Part shown: positions 34,829-47,739 of the stretch, piece by piece
How positions within the stretch are numbered: position 1 is the stretch's first letter
How the letters are laid out: each line of letters opens with the position of its first letter
Source of the DNA: Gentiana macrophylla
Taxonomy: Eukaryota > Streptophyta > Magnoliopsida > Gentianales > Gentianaceae
DNA length: 64,000 nucleotides
Assembly: GCA_026214975.1 (NCBI GenBank)
Contig: CM047808.1
Location: 57,872,583 to 57,936,582 of the forward strand
Reading direction: 5' to 3'
Notes under the pieces: generated by a model
What the model was told of the DNA's origin: nothing
The model's input: the letters and a program-made list of their open reading frames with translations, nothing else
Databases searched by the model: none
Translations under genes and position numbers: made by a program

Positions 34829-34963
34829 AGTTCTTCCTTTTGGAGGTGATCAAAGTTGTCACTACTTCGTGTGTTTAGTCTGTTTGCTTGAAGTAACTGT
34901 GTATCAGTTATCTTCATGACCAATTGATCGCTTAAGTCTTTTATAGCTTTTCAAAACTACTTC

Positions 34964-37720
34964 ATGGAACCAAACAATCATTTTAGAAATATGCTTAACT
35001 GTTCAGTTTTAAGATTTGATGAATACAAAACTAAATTTCAGGCTCTGGTGGCTGATACTCAAGAAAAACTGATTGAAACATTCATTGAAGATCCATCCAT
35101 TGCAAGGATTAAAGAAAGAGATGAAATTCTACCCATAAGCTTTGGAGGAAATGACCATGTTGAAAGTGATGAAGAAATCATATTGTTTGGAGCGAAAAAG
35201 GATGAATCAAGCAAAGACAAACATATAATGGAATATACAGAAGAAGAAGCTGAGAATTTAACAGTCAAACATCATGAGGCAAGTACTTCCACTTCTAACT
35301 CTCACATTGCCATAAATAATCATAGAAATGAAGATTTCAATGATACCTTGGACATACTCAAAAAGGAATTAGAGGGAATTCAAAAGAATTATGAGAATGT
35401 CAAAAAGTAAAAAGATCTATTGAAGCTGAAGTTCAAGGATTGAATGTTGAGATCAATCTTATCAAATCTAATAATGGAACTAAAGAGACATGCTCAACTG
35501 ATGAATTGACAGAGGTAATTAACATCACAGAATCATCAGTTGACCCAACCTCTAGTGTTCAGTTCAAACCTGGAAAACCATATGGAGACAAATCAGGTTT
35601 AGGGTTTGATAATCAGAATTCTAAGATCATACCAAGTACAGTTTGTTAAGGGTGAAATTATGTGGTTTATAAGGATATAATTTATGATATTTTCCCTCTT
35701 AATTGTATAATTTGCATAATAAATAGGTCTTATATTGAAATATTGAGCAAATGATGTTTTTAAAGACTTAATCGCAATATTGATATAATCATGTGGTTTT
35801 ATGGTGAAATTATGATTATATGGACTTTATTACGATTTGCGATGTTTTCCGTGTGTGTTATAGGTATGTTTATTGTGCTCAAATGATGATCAAAAGAGAT
35901 AAATTTCGAGCTATAAAGATTTAAGGAAGAGATAATGATCGAGTGGAGAGAAGAAAAAGAGATAAACATGCAAAAATCGCATTCAAGTCATGTTGAACGA
36001 ACGTCCATGCTCCGTCCAGGTCAAACGAGCGTCTGCTGAGATTGAACGAGCGTCCAATGTTGAAAACGAGTACTGAGAGCATGAACGGACACTGAACGAG
36101 CGTCTGAATAGAGACTGAAGAAGCTGAACGCTCGTCCACCAGAACGAACGCTCGTCCATGAAACCGACTTAGAGGAACCGACTTTGTTGCCTATAAATAC
36201 AAGGCTATTTTCACACATTATGAACAACAATTCGACACTACACAAACCCTAAACCCTAGGGGCAGCTAAGGCTGTGGTGTTACTTCTTTTCCTTCCACTT
36301 TTCTGCAACTTTAAATTAGATTAGTTTAGAGCAGTTTTTATGTTCTTTTCCTGCTTTTCTGGGTTGCTGAGGATGCTCAGGAGCTAAAGCTTCAATCAAA
36401 CGAGAATTGTGAAGCCATCAACTTGGATTGATTTCTGTATTTCGATTATACTGTGAGTTATTTATTTAAGGTTGTTTCTTATTTATGTTTTATCTCGTTT
36501 AATTGCGTTTATATCGGAAGATTTGCATGTATGATTATGTTTATGATTGATGGAAGTCATGATTAACCTTTAGATCACCATAGATAAGAATAGTCCTTAG
36601 ATTTATAATAACGGAAGTTAATAAGTCGAATCACTAGATTTAAACGTAAAGTTGACACCTTTGATCTTGAAACGCGTTAATCTAGCATTGGAAGATACTA
36701 GGTTAATAGATGAATTACCTAAGGAATTAGGGTTCATGTTTAGGTAAGGTGAATCACGACCTAGATAAATACCACATATAATCGAGATAGGAGATCAATA
36801 CATGTTGATAGGTGGATCAATCCTCGTTTGCCTTTTATAATTTGATTTTAAATCCTTGCAACTTGAGTCTCGCTTTGCTTAGTTAATTTCCTTTTTGCAA
36901 TTAGTGTAGTTTAGTTAATAAGTCCGTTACCCGTATTTTCCTAGCATTGGATAATCTCCTCTGTCTAGTTTATTTTCTGCAATCTTTGTTTAGATTAATC
37001 CACTGTTTAGTTTAGTTTCATGACATAGTTAGTTAAAACAAAAGCTAGGATTAACAACTGTCTAGTTCCCCGTAAGATCGACCCGGCATAGCCTCTATAC
37101 TACGATCCTTGCACTTGAGGTTAACCGGTTTTATTACTTGTTTATTTTGTATTAATAAAATCCGTGACACAGTTGCACTTAAATTTGTCGCTGCATAAAA
37201 GTCAGGAACTCAGAAAACTGATGAAATTATTAGAACTGACAAATACTCAACACGGCCTCAACCCAAAACTGACAAATCTGTAAAACCAATCAGTAGCAAA
37301 GTGAAAACTGAAAGATTTTATAGAAAGTATCAAAAGGCTGAAAAAGGCAGAACTGACCAGAGATCAGTCAAAAGAAGATTCAAGTCAAATTCACAGAAGA
37401 ATGAAAATCATTCATGGAATAATAGATTCAGGGGGAAAGGAAGACTGTTTCCCACTGATGAAGACTGGAATGGACCAATAATCACTCAGTTTCATAAAAT
37501 CATCAAGAAAAGGACGTTCAAATCCAAAAATCTGAATTTTTTGAAAACTGTTCATACCCAACAAAAACATCAAGAATGGTATAAGTGTAAAACTGATAAG
37601 TCATCTAAGACTTACAGAGATACAAAAACCAACCAAATAGGACCCAAGTATGTATGGGTACCAAAGATCTCTCACTCTATTTTGCTGGAGAAACCCAGAA
37701 GCTGAAAACTGAAAGTTTGC
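34964..37720 (+). pseudogene. Gag of the nested element, split by a solo LTR
   Basis: Starts MEPNNHFRNMLNCSVLRFDE at 34964. The middle of the gag domain is deleted (after EDPSIARIKERDE the frame enters the acidic DEEIILFGAKKDESSKDK part). A coiled-coil-like piece (LKKELEGIQKNYENVKK) ends at a TAA at 35408. The frame resumes at 35440 and is cut at 35643 by the solo LTR; after it the frame continues ALKFVAA, stop, KSGTQKTDE, then the open frame 37301-37705 with basic residues and GPKYVWVPK. No zinc knuckle remains. It is unlikely to make particles. Confidence 0.8.
35644..37169 (+). repeat. Athila/Tat-type solo LTR with TSD CAGTT
   Basis: TGTTAAGGGTG to TCCGTGACA, 1526 bp, flanked by CAGTT (35639-35643 and 37170-37174). 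Eight or more AACGAGCGTCC / GAACGCTCGTCC motifs lie at 35997-36160, directly ahead of TATAAATA at 36192-36199. U5 has GATCGACCCGGC and TACTACGATCCTTGC, shared with the Athila element's LTR. Confidence 0.93.
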
Positions 37721-38073
37721 AATTCTCAAAACTAAGTTGTACTTGCAACTAAGTTTTGAATTATCAAATTGTGGATAAGGACAAAATCGGATATTTACAG
37801 CTGTGATACACCTCGCCTAATGCATTTACTGATACAATCTATGACCTACATTAATCTCATGCGTCCACCTTTTTCTCTCCTCTTCCTTTTCGCAATCTCA
37901 ATGATTTTTGACAAGACGTTATAAATCCCACTCAGATTTTTCAACTACCACATCTTCCACTTATAAATCCCATATGATTTTCCCCATTCATTCTTTGCAT
38001 TCAGTTTTTACAATCATCCTTTGAAGTCTTCTCTCTCTCAAATATCTCAAATCCAACATAGATTTTCTGAAAT
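37721..38073 (+). other. Leader of the third ORF
   Basis: Non-coding, rich in C and T (CACCTTTTTCTCTCCTCTTC, about 37867), directly before the ATG at 38074. A similar pyrimidine-rich leader precedes the third ORF of the outer element (about 48890-49092). It could hold the acceptor of a spliced message; I did not see a decisive site. Confidence 0.5.
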
Positions 38074-41000
38074 AATGGACTTTACCCGAGTTGAACCTGG
38101 AATGATCATATCACTTGATCAATTCATTGCCAAATACACTGATCAGACCCTAGTACAATAAATTGCTACAAAAATTCGAGAAATCAAGGATTTGGAGCAG
38201 GTGTTCTATATTAATCTGCTAAGTGTTTGTTTGGACTGTATTGGAGATTTCTATGAATTTGGAAAATCGTCCATAGAAGGAGAAGATGTTCATACCTTCA
38301 CAACTTCTGTCAATGGAAAGGAAATTAAAGTTACTGAAGATCTGATAGCAGATATTTTTGGTTTAGATAAGACAGGAGGTTCGGAAGCCATCAAATTGAG
38401 CAAGGAGCAAAAAGAGAAGTTATGGAAAGTTATTGCAGTTAATTCAGAATCACCAGTATTGAAAACTAGAAGCACAAGTCTACTCAAGCCAGAATTCAAC
38501 TTTCTGACCAAGATGTTGACGAATTGCGTGATTGGAAATGTAGGAAATTTTAGCAATCTTTATGGCACCAAATTGGATATGATGTACGTCATTTGGTTCA
38601 TAGAAAACTTCAACTGGCAAAGGTACATTCTAGATCAATTGATGGCTCAATCGTTTGATGTACCCAAGAAGAAGACTGATGTGAAGAAAGGCAGATTCTA
38701 TCACAAGAAGACTCTGGCCATTTTAGTTCAAAGAATTCTTGACCATTTTTGTATTGCCAAGAAAAAGTAAACGGCAATTATGGATAGGAAAATTGCAAGA
38801 AATCTGGGAATAGAAAAGCAACTGAAGTTTCAGAGATTGAGCCTAAGAAGAAAATCAAAAGATCCAAGAGACCTCAAACTAGCAATGAGGCTCTTAAGCA
38901 AGTTGATGAACTAAGAGAAAGAAAGAGGAAGCTGGAAGCTTAAAATTCAAGAGAAAATTGATGAATCTGCAAAGAAGGTTTTGGAGCCTTCACCATCAAA
39001 ATTGGCTACTTCAGTTGCTGATAGAACAACAAAGAAAGTGAGAACGGAAGTAACCACCACCGAACCAATCCCAGCTGAGAAAGTTATCACTGAAGAAGAA
39101 GCTTTAGTCAGAGAAGAAGTTGTTCCTTCACTACCGGAAGCTGACACTCAGGGGGAACAGACCCTAAGAGATGAATTTGATAGTGAAGACACTGACAGTG
39201 AGGAAAGGTTGATCGATTTGGAAACAATGGAAATGCTCAAGCTTCTTTCCAAGACTAGATCCACACCACAGAAATCAGCATCTAGAATTGAGTATGAGGA
39301 ATCACTCAAAGACATTGAAGCATCTCAACCTGAGGGAAAAGATTTTGCTGAAGTTGAATCAAGACCAGTACAAGTCATCACTCCGGATGAGCTAGTCAAT
39401 GAAGAAGAAATTATTCCAGAAGGTGAAAAATCAGTTGTGGAACCAACAAATGATCGAATTGATGAACCAACACCTATAGAGGAACCAGTTGCTGAACTAG
39501 AAAGAGAGTCAGTGAAAGAACAAGTTACTGAACATGTAGAATAGCTTGTTACTGCTGAAAAGAATTTGGAAACTGAATCCACCATCCCAGTTCCCATGAT
39601 TGAGACAGAAACCAGTTTGATCCCAGTTGTTGCTGAAGGAGAAACTAGCAAAACTGACATGGAGCAAACTGAAGGAGTTGAAAGAATTGAAGCTCCTGTG
39701 GAGCTAATATGTAGATTCCAAGAGAAAGTGGAGTAATCATAACACCAGCTGAATCATTTGTTAACATTGGAGAATTGATAGTAGCTGACTGAAAGAGATT
39801 ACATGCTTATCAACATTGGAAACTCAGCTCCATATCAAACCAAAAAAGTCAGTTACCTGAAATGGAAATCACAGAGAAATGGTTGTTTGATCTTTTCAAC
39901 ATCACTCATTTATCCGAGCTGATCAACACTGATGAATTTTTAAACAATGGATATGCGTTGGTCAGAGACAGCTATTGGAAGAGAACTGCAGCAGGAGACA
40001 GTTCTAAGAAAGGTGATAATGACGATGATGATGATGATTCATAAGGGGATCCTAATTTGCAAAGAGGAATTCTCACCTCAATCCAAGAAAAAGCTGGAAA
40101 TGATAAAAATGTTGATAGTTCTGAAGAAAATAGTGGAGATTCAGAATCTGAAACTCAGTCTGAAACTGAAAATGAAGGAAAGGAAGGTTCTAAATCCCCA
40201 ACCGGTATCAATCCCCAACTAATCAATCTGTTCGTGAGATAGCAAAGGCTGAAGCTAATAAAGCTGAAGAATCTGATGATGATTTCAATGTGGAAATATC
40301 ACCAGTTAGAGAAATTGATCAGTCAAGTCTGGAGAAAATAAGAAAATAATCCGAGGAAAGGAGAAAATATGTGGAATACAAAGAGGAACTAAAGAAGAAT
40401 GTTCCCACTCCTATCAAAGAATCAAAGACAACTGATGCTGAAACAGATAAAGTTAAAGAACAAGAAGCTGAAGTTGAAAAAGACAATGTTGAAGAACAAG
40501 AAGCTGTAACTGGAAAAGACATACCTTCACAGGTTGATCTTATCAATTTTTATCACAATGAACTGATATGCATTCAAAAAGAAGACTTAAGTGTGTTCGG
40601 AAAAATCTTAAATTCAATTGATGATAGTCGAGCTGAAAGGAACAAAGTGGAAGAAAAACTGACCAATGTAAGAAAGGACTGCCATGAAACTCTCATTGCA
40701 ATCAGAAAAGAAACCATCGAGTTTGAAGCCAGGCAAACTGAAACCATAGAAAGATGGGAAGGCATTCTCAATAATGTAGTTGATAGATTGGAACTGCTTG
40801 AAAATGCATCAAGGGTCTCAGTTGTTGCACAGACCATCATAGCATCGAATCAGCAACATCTGAACTCCTACACCAAAAGTTTAATTGACAAATATGATGT
40901 CAATAAGGGGGAAAATTTGGATGTGTTAAAATTCAATGATCTGGATATGCCAAAAGTTCTGGAAAGCATTGATGATAAGCTGGTCGATGTGAAGAAAGAT

Positions 41001-41474
41001 AGAGGAGAGTTCACTGATGAAGAAATTAAACTGATTACAAAATTCTCAGAGCCAACTGATAAAAGACTTGGCTTAGATTCTCGTCAGTACAACATGTTCA
41101 AGGACATACCATTGAGAGAAGGAGAATCAAGAGAGCAATCGTTATCAACTTTTCTCAGCATGCAAAAGGTTATTATGCACTTCTGGCATAAATTGGGCAA
41201 ATAGGAGAAAAATGGCACAATAGAGAAAGTTCAAGAAAAATTTGAAAAAGCTGAACATGAGTTTATTGAAGATCTACTAAAAACTGGCACCAGCGAAAAA
41301 TTTAGAAAAAATGTGTTTTTATTTGCTCTTCTCTTCAAAAGCAACTTTTTCAGCAAACACAATATGACCAACTCATGGAACATTTGGGCAAATATTCATG
41401 GAATTGAAAGCTCTGTAACAAATGGTGCCATGAGAGAGTATGCTGAAAAGTATGACAATAAAGTTGTCAAATGA
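38074..41474 (+). pseudogene. Third, envelope-like ORF of the nested element
   Basis: Starts MDFTRVEPGMIISLDQFIAK at 38074 and stops near 41472, with about ten stops and frame changes over about 1100 codons. The first 230 codons form a folded-looking domain (VYINLLSVCLDC-like stretch, NGKEIKVTEDLIADIFGLDK, FNFLTKMLTNCVIGN, KKTLAILVQRILDHF) of the type annotated as putative plant transposon protein domain. Then comes a long acidic, Glu/Thr/Pro-rich spacer (38980-40350). The end (40371-41204 open) has heptad-like helices (RAERNKVEEKLTNVRKD, QTETIERWEGILNNVVDR). SIRE-type elements carry such an ORF after pol, called envelope-like. I see no signal peptide or clear membrane anchor here. Confidence 0.7.
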
Positions 41475-41639
41475 AAGGAGAAGAAGCTGACACATAGTTT
41501 CTTTTCATGTACTGTACTTTAATCCCTTGTACTGTATCTCAGTATCTTTAATAAAATCTCAGTTTCTCAGTTCATTTTATTTTTGTTTATTTCATTTCTA
41601 TCTTTTTGCATTGCTTTTAAGGAGGGTATTGACATCATC

Positions 41640-41652
41640 AAAAGGGGGAAAT
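41640..41652 (+). other. Polypurine tract, nested element
   Basis: AAAAGGGGGAAAT directly before the 3' LTR, preceded by GACATCATC as in the element at 969-7785. Confidence 0.85.
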
Positions 41653-43420
41653 TATTGGAAATAAAATTTATGTTTTGATGATGATACATCGTTTTATTTA
41701 GTCATTGTTTTTATACCCCATTGATGAAGTGTCATAACTAGCTGTTATAGTGAAAAGCAAAAAGATGTATAGAAATCAATGTATAGGATTTAATAGAGTC
41801 TGATATTTGTATAAGTTAATCAGACAAGCACTGTAATAGTTCTAAGTTCGGAACTGAGAAATTGAGTATATATATCTTAAGAAAACTGAGATCCTAAAAG
41901 AGATACAGAAGAACTGTCATAGGAGCACACCTACAGAATCTGAAGAAGGCAAGTTTGCTGAGGGACACAGACTCAGTTAACTTGTCTAGAAGATAGAAGA
42001 ACTGAGGGTTCAAAATCAGTTATTGAAGATTGAAGAACTGAGGGATCAAACTCAGTTTATGAATACTAAGTCGAGACTATAAGGTTAGACTTCAGCCAAG
42101 ACTGTGATGACCTGAACTAACTTTATGGATCTTGTATAATGTCCTAAGAATCATAAGGAAAATGATATCTTAGATGATTAAAAAATTGGTGTACTCTGAT
42201 TTAGTCAATTACAATCAGATGAAAAATAGAGTACTGATATTTGAAGAAGAGTAAAATCTCAGTTAATGCTCTAAGTCAGTCAAGAAACTGATAACTGACA
42301 ATCTCAGCATGAAACTGATCAGAGACTCAGTTACATAGTCAATCATCCAACAAACTGACAGTACATAAGACCGTTGCAAGATAAGCATTCGTATTGGTCA
42401 CTCAAGAATGTCAGAAAGGACACTGACATACAGAAAGAAAAGCAGGACCAGTAACGGCTATAATGATTCAAATTCAAATAATCTAACCGTTAGATAAACC
42501 CCTATAAATAGACTGCTTCTACCACAAGAAGTAGTGCGAAATTCTATGAATCAATCTAATCAAGAAAGTTCATACTAAGGGGGAGAGCAAATCAAAAGAA
42601 TTCCTTCTAAGCATTTAATTGCAAGATCAAGAAATTTCTTCAAGTGTTCATAAGCATTCAAGCAAAATCAATATCAATCATTTGAAGAAATCGGAGCCGT
42701 GCATAACTTTTATATTTAGAAGAAGAAGCTCAAATCACAATTGAATCATAGTTATTGATTCTAGTCTCAACTTTGATTTTATCAAAGGTCTTAGACTGTG
42801 AAACACCAAGAAGGTGTGAAGGGCGAGTCGAGTCACGATCAAAAAGACTGTGTTTGTGATGAGCTGGTGAAGAGGCAATTCAACCCTCCAAGGACTAGTG
42901 TTGCTAGCTTAGTTCAAACAGCAATTCTACCGGTTGAAGACTGAATCTGGAAGATTGTGAAACTAGGATTAGTGAAAGACAATCAAGTGTCTAGAATTTA
43001 CTTGTGTCTTGTAACTGTATACCTCAAGAACATAGTGAATTTGGTATCCGCATCACAAGGGAAGAGAGGACTGACAGGATTACACCATCTGGAACATGTA
43101 TAATTCTTGTTATTACATTACGCATTTATTTACTGCATCATAGTTATATTCATCTAGTTCACATACTCAGCAAACATCAGAAACTGAGTCAACACATTAA
43201 CTGATAATTCATATTTACAAAGTCTTCATTTAATCCGCTGCCGGTTAACTCAGCTTTGGATAAGTCAATTTTGACTTATATTCAGCCAAGTTAGCTTACC
43301 TCCACACAAGTTTAAGTAAACTAAATCTGGTTTAAAGATTCTGTTTTTAGGAGGAATTTAAATGACAAGTTTATTCACTCCCCCCTTTAAACTTGTGATA
43401 GCATTTCCAAGGGACCAACA
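41653..43420 (+). repeat. 3' LTR of the nested element, full length
   Basis: 1768 bp; begins TATTGGAAAT (TG changed to TA) and ends GGGACCAACA. TATAAATA at 42503-42510. Dyad motifs at 41958-41976, 42001-42020 and 42037-42056, the last a perfect ACTGAG-N8-CTCAGT. It shows what the 5' LTR has lost. Confidence 0.92.
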
Positions 43421-44950
43421 CCTATCAAACTCATGACTGTGGAAACCACAAGTCCAGGTCAAGGAAAATCTATTGAAAAACCAAAGAAAGACTGGAACAA
43501 AGATTAAATGAGGAGAGCAAATCTAGACATTGTTGCCAAAGATATGATAATGAAAACACTTGACAACAATATGTTCATGAGGATCAAAGACTATAAAATA
43601 GCAAAGGAAATGTGTGACAAATTGGCACTTGTAAATGAAGGATCTGAAGCAGACAAAGAAAATAAATTATCTATTGCTAAACAAAAATTTGAAATTTCAA
43701 AATGAGGACTGGTGAATCCATTGATAAAATGGATAACATATTTTCAAGTATTATCAGGGATCCAACAACTGGGGCATACATATTCTTAAAAAGAAGTTTT
43801 CCTGAAGATTCTGAGAGGTCCACCCGAAAGATGGAAGACCATCACATCATTACTTTAAGGAACAATAGATCTTGCCAATACTGACAACTTAACATTGATG
43901 TCTCAACTCAAAGCTCATGAATTTGAGTTAAACAGTGAATATAGTGCTCCAGCAGAGCCACACCAGGAAAGTGCACTGGTTGCACCCCAGCAAAGAAAAG
44001 CAGTAGACTTAGTCAGTAAAGAGACTCAAGAACTAAAGGAGAAGATTGCTTTACTCATTAAACATTTTGACAGGTTCAAGAAAAGGTTGTACAAGGGAAG
44101 TTCTTCATCCAAAGATAAGACTTCGTCTAGAAAAGTCTTCAAGAAAAAGGATGATGAACTCAGATGCTTTAACTACAATAAAAATGACAATTCAAGGCTG
44201 ATTGTCCAGAAGAAAAAGACAAAGATAAAGAAGAGAAGAGATACAAGCCGTCAGACAAAAGGAAGAGAAGGAAAGCATTAAAAGCTAAAACCAGCAGTGA
44301 AAGTGATGCAGCTGGATCATCTAAAAATGACTCTTATGACAGTGAAGGCACCAGCTCAGACAATGACAAAGCTTGTTTATGTGTGATGGCAAAGGAAATT
44401 GAAGAAACAGAGGTACTATCTAGTTCATGCTCATCTAACGCACCCTCATCTGAAACTGCACAATCTTCTATTTTTCCATTAGACTCTTCAAATCTAATTC
44501 AAAATATCATGAATAGATTTGAAGTATTCCAAACAACTCATGAAATTCTGGAACAAGAGTGTAAGAATCTGAGAGAGTAAATTAAAAGTGTAAAGAAAGA
44601 ACCAAAAAAATTAAAAGTTGAACCAACTAGTAAGGAAGTACACTCAGCCAATCAACAAGCAACATATGATCACTCATCTGGCGCTAATAGATTAGCTAAG
44701 GAAACATCCCTACCAGCTGAGGACACCACTGCACCATTTAATACACCAGCTTACAAACCTCCAAAGAGGGTTGGATCCAGATCTAGTCTTGGCTACAATA
44801 GTCAAGATGAGAAAAGAAACAATGAACAACACAAATCTGAACTAAGAACCAAAACTAGACCTAAATTCAGAAAAAGGACAGACCATAGTTTCAACTACTC
44901 ATCATGCACCAGTGAAGTCAAAAACCAGTGCAGTGAAACAACAGAGTTAA
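43421..44950 (+). pseudogene. Gag, remainder, outer element
   Basis: Continues from 33942. It includes KMRTGESIDKMDNIFSSIIR, then (shifted) LKILRGPPERWKTITSLL, the conserved end of the Copia gag domain, then LMSQLKAHEFELNSEYSAP and a Lys-rich part. The zinc knuckle near 44163-44210 is degenerate: CFNYNKND then (shifted) FKADC, with the second Cys changed to Tyr and His to Asn. TAA at about 43506 and 44281, and a frameshift at the knuckle, break it. Confidence 0.82.
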
Positions 44951-45379
44951 TCATCTTGCCTGCCTACTAAGGGCAAAGGTACACTAAAAGGTAAGGGCGG
45001 ACTTTACCCCTCAGAAGATAATTGGAATGTTCCACCTCCAAAATACAAGAGAAAACCATTTCATAAATAGCTAAATGTATTTGGGAAAAGTTAGAAAAGT
45101 CATGGTCCTGGATACAAGAGGCAATATGAAAACAAGTCTTCTATTGTATTTTGGAAAGTGAAACAGATTGCTAAGACACCAAAAAGTAGAGGAATGTATC
45201 ATAATACTTTTAGTAAACCTATTAGAAGCTATTCTGCCATGCTTTATACATATGAGGTGATGACCTCAACCCTCCAAGGAGAAATTATTTTGGATACACA
45301 CTTGGAGTAGGAGGCATGATTGCTAACAGGTATGGACCCAAATAGTGTTTGGTACCTTAACTTGCTTAACTTGTTTTGT

Positions 45380-45780
45380 AGGATGTCTGGTACATCGACA
45401 GTGGATGTTCCAGACATATGATAGGAAATAAAGGATGACTGACTGATTTCAAAGCTTTTGATGGACCCAAAGTAACCTTTGGAGGCAAAGAAAACCCCAG
45501 CAAGATTAAAGGGAAGGCACCATGTTGAAGAACAACCTGAAGATTCAGAATGTGGCATATGTCAATGGATTGAATTTCAATCTTCTAAGCATTAGTCAAT
45601 TCTATGAAAAAGGCTATAATATGCTCTTCAATGAAGAAGGTAGCAGGCTAATTCACAAAAAAAAAAACCAACACAGTTGTACTTGCAAGAAAAAGAGAGG
45701 ACATCATATATTTGGTAGACTAAAAGACAGCAAAAGCATAAACTTGTCTGCTGGTCAAAAACAAAAAATCACCTAGTTTG
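45380..45780 (+). pseudogene. Copia protease, outer element
   Basis: WYIDSGCSRHMIGN at about 45388-45429 is the protease active site with Asp-Ser-Gly intact. It is followed by a stop (TGA), then FKAFDGPKVTFGGKE and, in the frame from 45522, LKIQNVAYVNGLNFNLLSIS, the linker to integrase. Frames change twice. Confidence 0.82.
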
Positions 45781-46480
45781 ATTTGGCATAGAAGATTGAC
45801 TCACCTGAATTTCAAGACAATCAACAAGTTATCAAAGAAAAAATTAGTAGAAGGCCTACCAGACATCACATTGAAGAAAGAGAGTCTTTGTGATGCTTGT
45901 CAGAAAGGGAAACAGATCAAAAGCTCCTTCAAGTCAAAGCCTCATCAATCAACAACGAGAATCCTTCATCTGTTGCATATGGATATTTTTGGACCAGTCA
46001 CACCCATAAGTGTAAGTGGAAATAAGTACACTTTAGTAGTGGTTGATGCCTTTTCCAAGTTCACATGGACCATTTTCGTGAACAAGAAAAGAGAAACTCT
46101 CAAGAAACTACCAAAATTACTGAGAAGAATTTAGAATGAAAAAGAATTGAAGATTACCTAGATAAGATCATATAGAGGCATAGAATTTGTAAATGAAGTT
46201 ATCAGAACCTACTATAAAGATAATGGAGTACTACATCAGCTATCAGCCGCAGGAACTCCACAATAGAATGGAGTAGCAGAAAGAAGAAACAGAACACTTA
46301 AACAAGTTGTTTGAACAATGATAGCAGAAGCAAGATTTCCAAAGAGATTTTGGGTTGAATAAGCAAACACAGCATGTTACACTCAAAACAGATCTATCAT
46401 CAATAAACATCATGGGAAAACACCCTATGAAATATGGAATTGGAGAAAACCTAACATATTCACTTTCATATGTTTGGATC
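45781..46480 (+). pseudogene. Copia integrase, outer element
   Basis: Zinc-binding HHCC region IWHRRLTHLNFKTINKL to SLCDACQKGK (45781-45915). Core: first Asp in HMDIFGPV (about 45982). The second Asp, expected in RSDRG, is Tyr here (RSYRG, codon 46171-46173). The Glu region reads TPQ, TAG (46264-46266), NGVAERRNRT. TGA at 46312 stands where Arg is usual and TAA at 46360 follows. Integrase would insert the DNA copy; loss of a catalytic Asp and several stops make this dead. Confidence 0.88.
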
Positions 46481-46979
46481 TACATGTTTTGTTTTGAACA
46501 TGAATCAGTTAAATACATTTGATGAAAAAGTTGATGAAGCAATATCATGGGATATTCAGAAACCAGCAAAACTTTCAGAGTACTAAACAAGAAACCTTTG
46601 GTGATTGAAGAATCATTTCATGTAGTGTTTGATGAACCAAACACTGATGGTGAAGACTTAAACACATTTGAAGAATAAGCTACACAAAGACAAGTCTATA
46701 TACATACAAAAGTACCAGCTACTATAGTGAACCACTCTGTTGGCAATCAAGATGATGTACCACCTACTACATCAATAGAGTCACCAACTCAAACTCAAGA
46801 AGTTGATGCACAAGCAGGGACATCAAAAGCACCAGATCAAGCTCAACTTCAACCTGACTTGAATTGGCTTCGAGATCAACCAGAAGAACAAGTCATTGGA
46901 GATGTTCATGCAGGTGTTAGAACCAAAGACAACTGAAAATCAGGCTAACTTGTTTTCTTTCACAGGTGTAACCCAAGAC

Positions 46980-47690
46980 ATTAGATGATGCAATCCATTA
47001 TGCTGATTGGATCACAACCAAGTAAGAAGAACTCAATGAATTTGAGAGAAATGAAGTCTGGGAACTTGTTGATAAACCAGACATGGCCAAAATCATTGGA
47101 ACAAAATGGTAGTTCAGAAACAAGATGGATGAACAAGGATCAGTTTTCAAGAACAAAGAAACACTAGTAATAAAAGGATATTCACAAGCAGAAGCCATAG
47201 ATTATGATGAAACCTTTGCACTAGTAGCAATTATGGTAGCTATCAGACTTTTCCTAGCTTTTGTAGCTTACAAGATTTAAAAAGCTATCAAATGGATGTA
47301 AATAGTGCATTTCTGAATGGACTCTTGGAAGAAGAAGTATATGTTGAACAACCACCAGGTTATCAAATCAAGGGAAAAGAAGATATGGTGTACGATCTCA
47401 AAAAGGCACTTTATGGACTCAAAGAAGCACCTAGAGCCTGGTATGAGATATAGTCACAATTCCTGGTCAACAATGGATTCAGCAAATGAACCATTGACAA
47501 GACACTTTTCAAGCTAGAAGATGGAACAAGCACATTGTTAGTACAAAACTATGTGGATGGGATCATATTTGGATCAGAAGATGAAAAGATATGTGAAAAA
47601 TTTGCAAATATGATGAAAAGCAAACTCCAAATCAGTATGATGGGAGAACTCAACTAATTTCTAGATTACAAGTGAAACAGAAGAAATATG
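46980..47690 (+). pseudogene. Copia reverse transcriptase, outer element
   Basis: Recognised by [53 protein letters not shown] and [17 protein letters not shown]. The catalytic box reads YVDGIIFGS at 47550-47576: the second of the two essential Asp is Gly. Frames change near 47280, and TAG/TGA stops occur near 47450-47490. Between integrase and RT, 46480-46980 is a Gln/Pro-rich linker with VPPTTSIESPTQTQEVDA. Confidence 0.88.
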
Positions 47691-47739
47691 GCATCTTCAT
47701 CAAGCAAAGTATACACTAGACTTAATCAACAAGTATTGT

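Larger units (their letters stand above)
33943..43420 (+). mobile_element. Nested pol-less SIRE-like element with TSD CCTAT
   Basis: 9478 bp from TGTTGGAAAT to GACCAACA, flanked by CCTAT at 33938-33942 and 43421-43425. Internally it has a gag (split by a solo LTR), a pyrimidine-rich leader, a long third ORF and a purine tract, but no protease, integrase, RT or RNase H. The gag end GPKYVWVPK, which in relatives leads directly into protease, is followed within a few dozen bases by the third-ORF leader. So pol was removed neatly, and the element could move only by borrowing enzymes. Confidence 0.92.
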
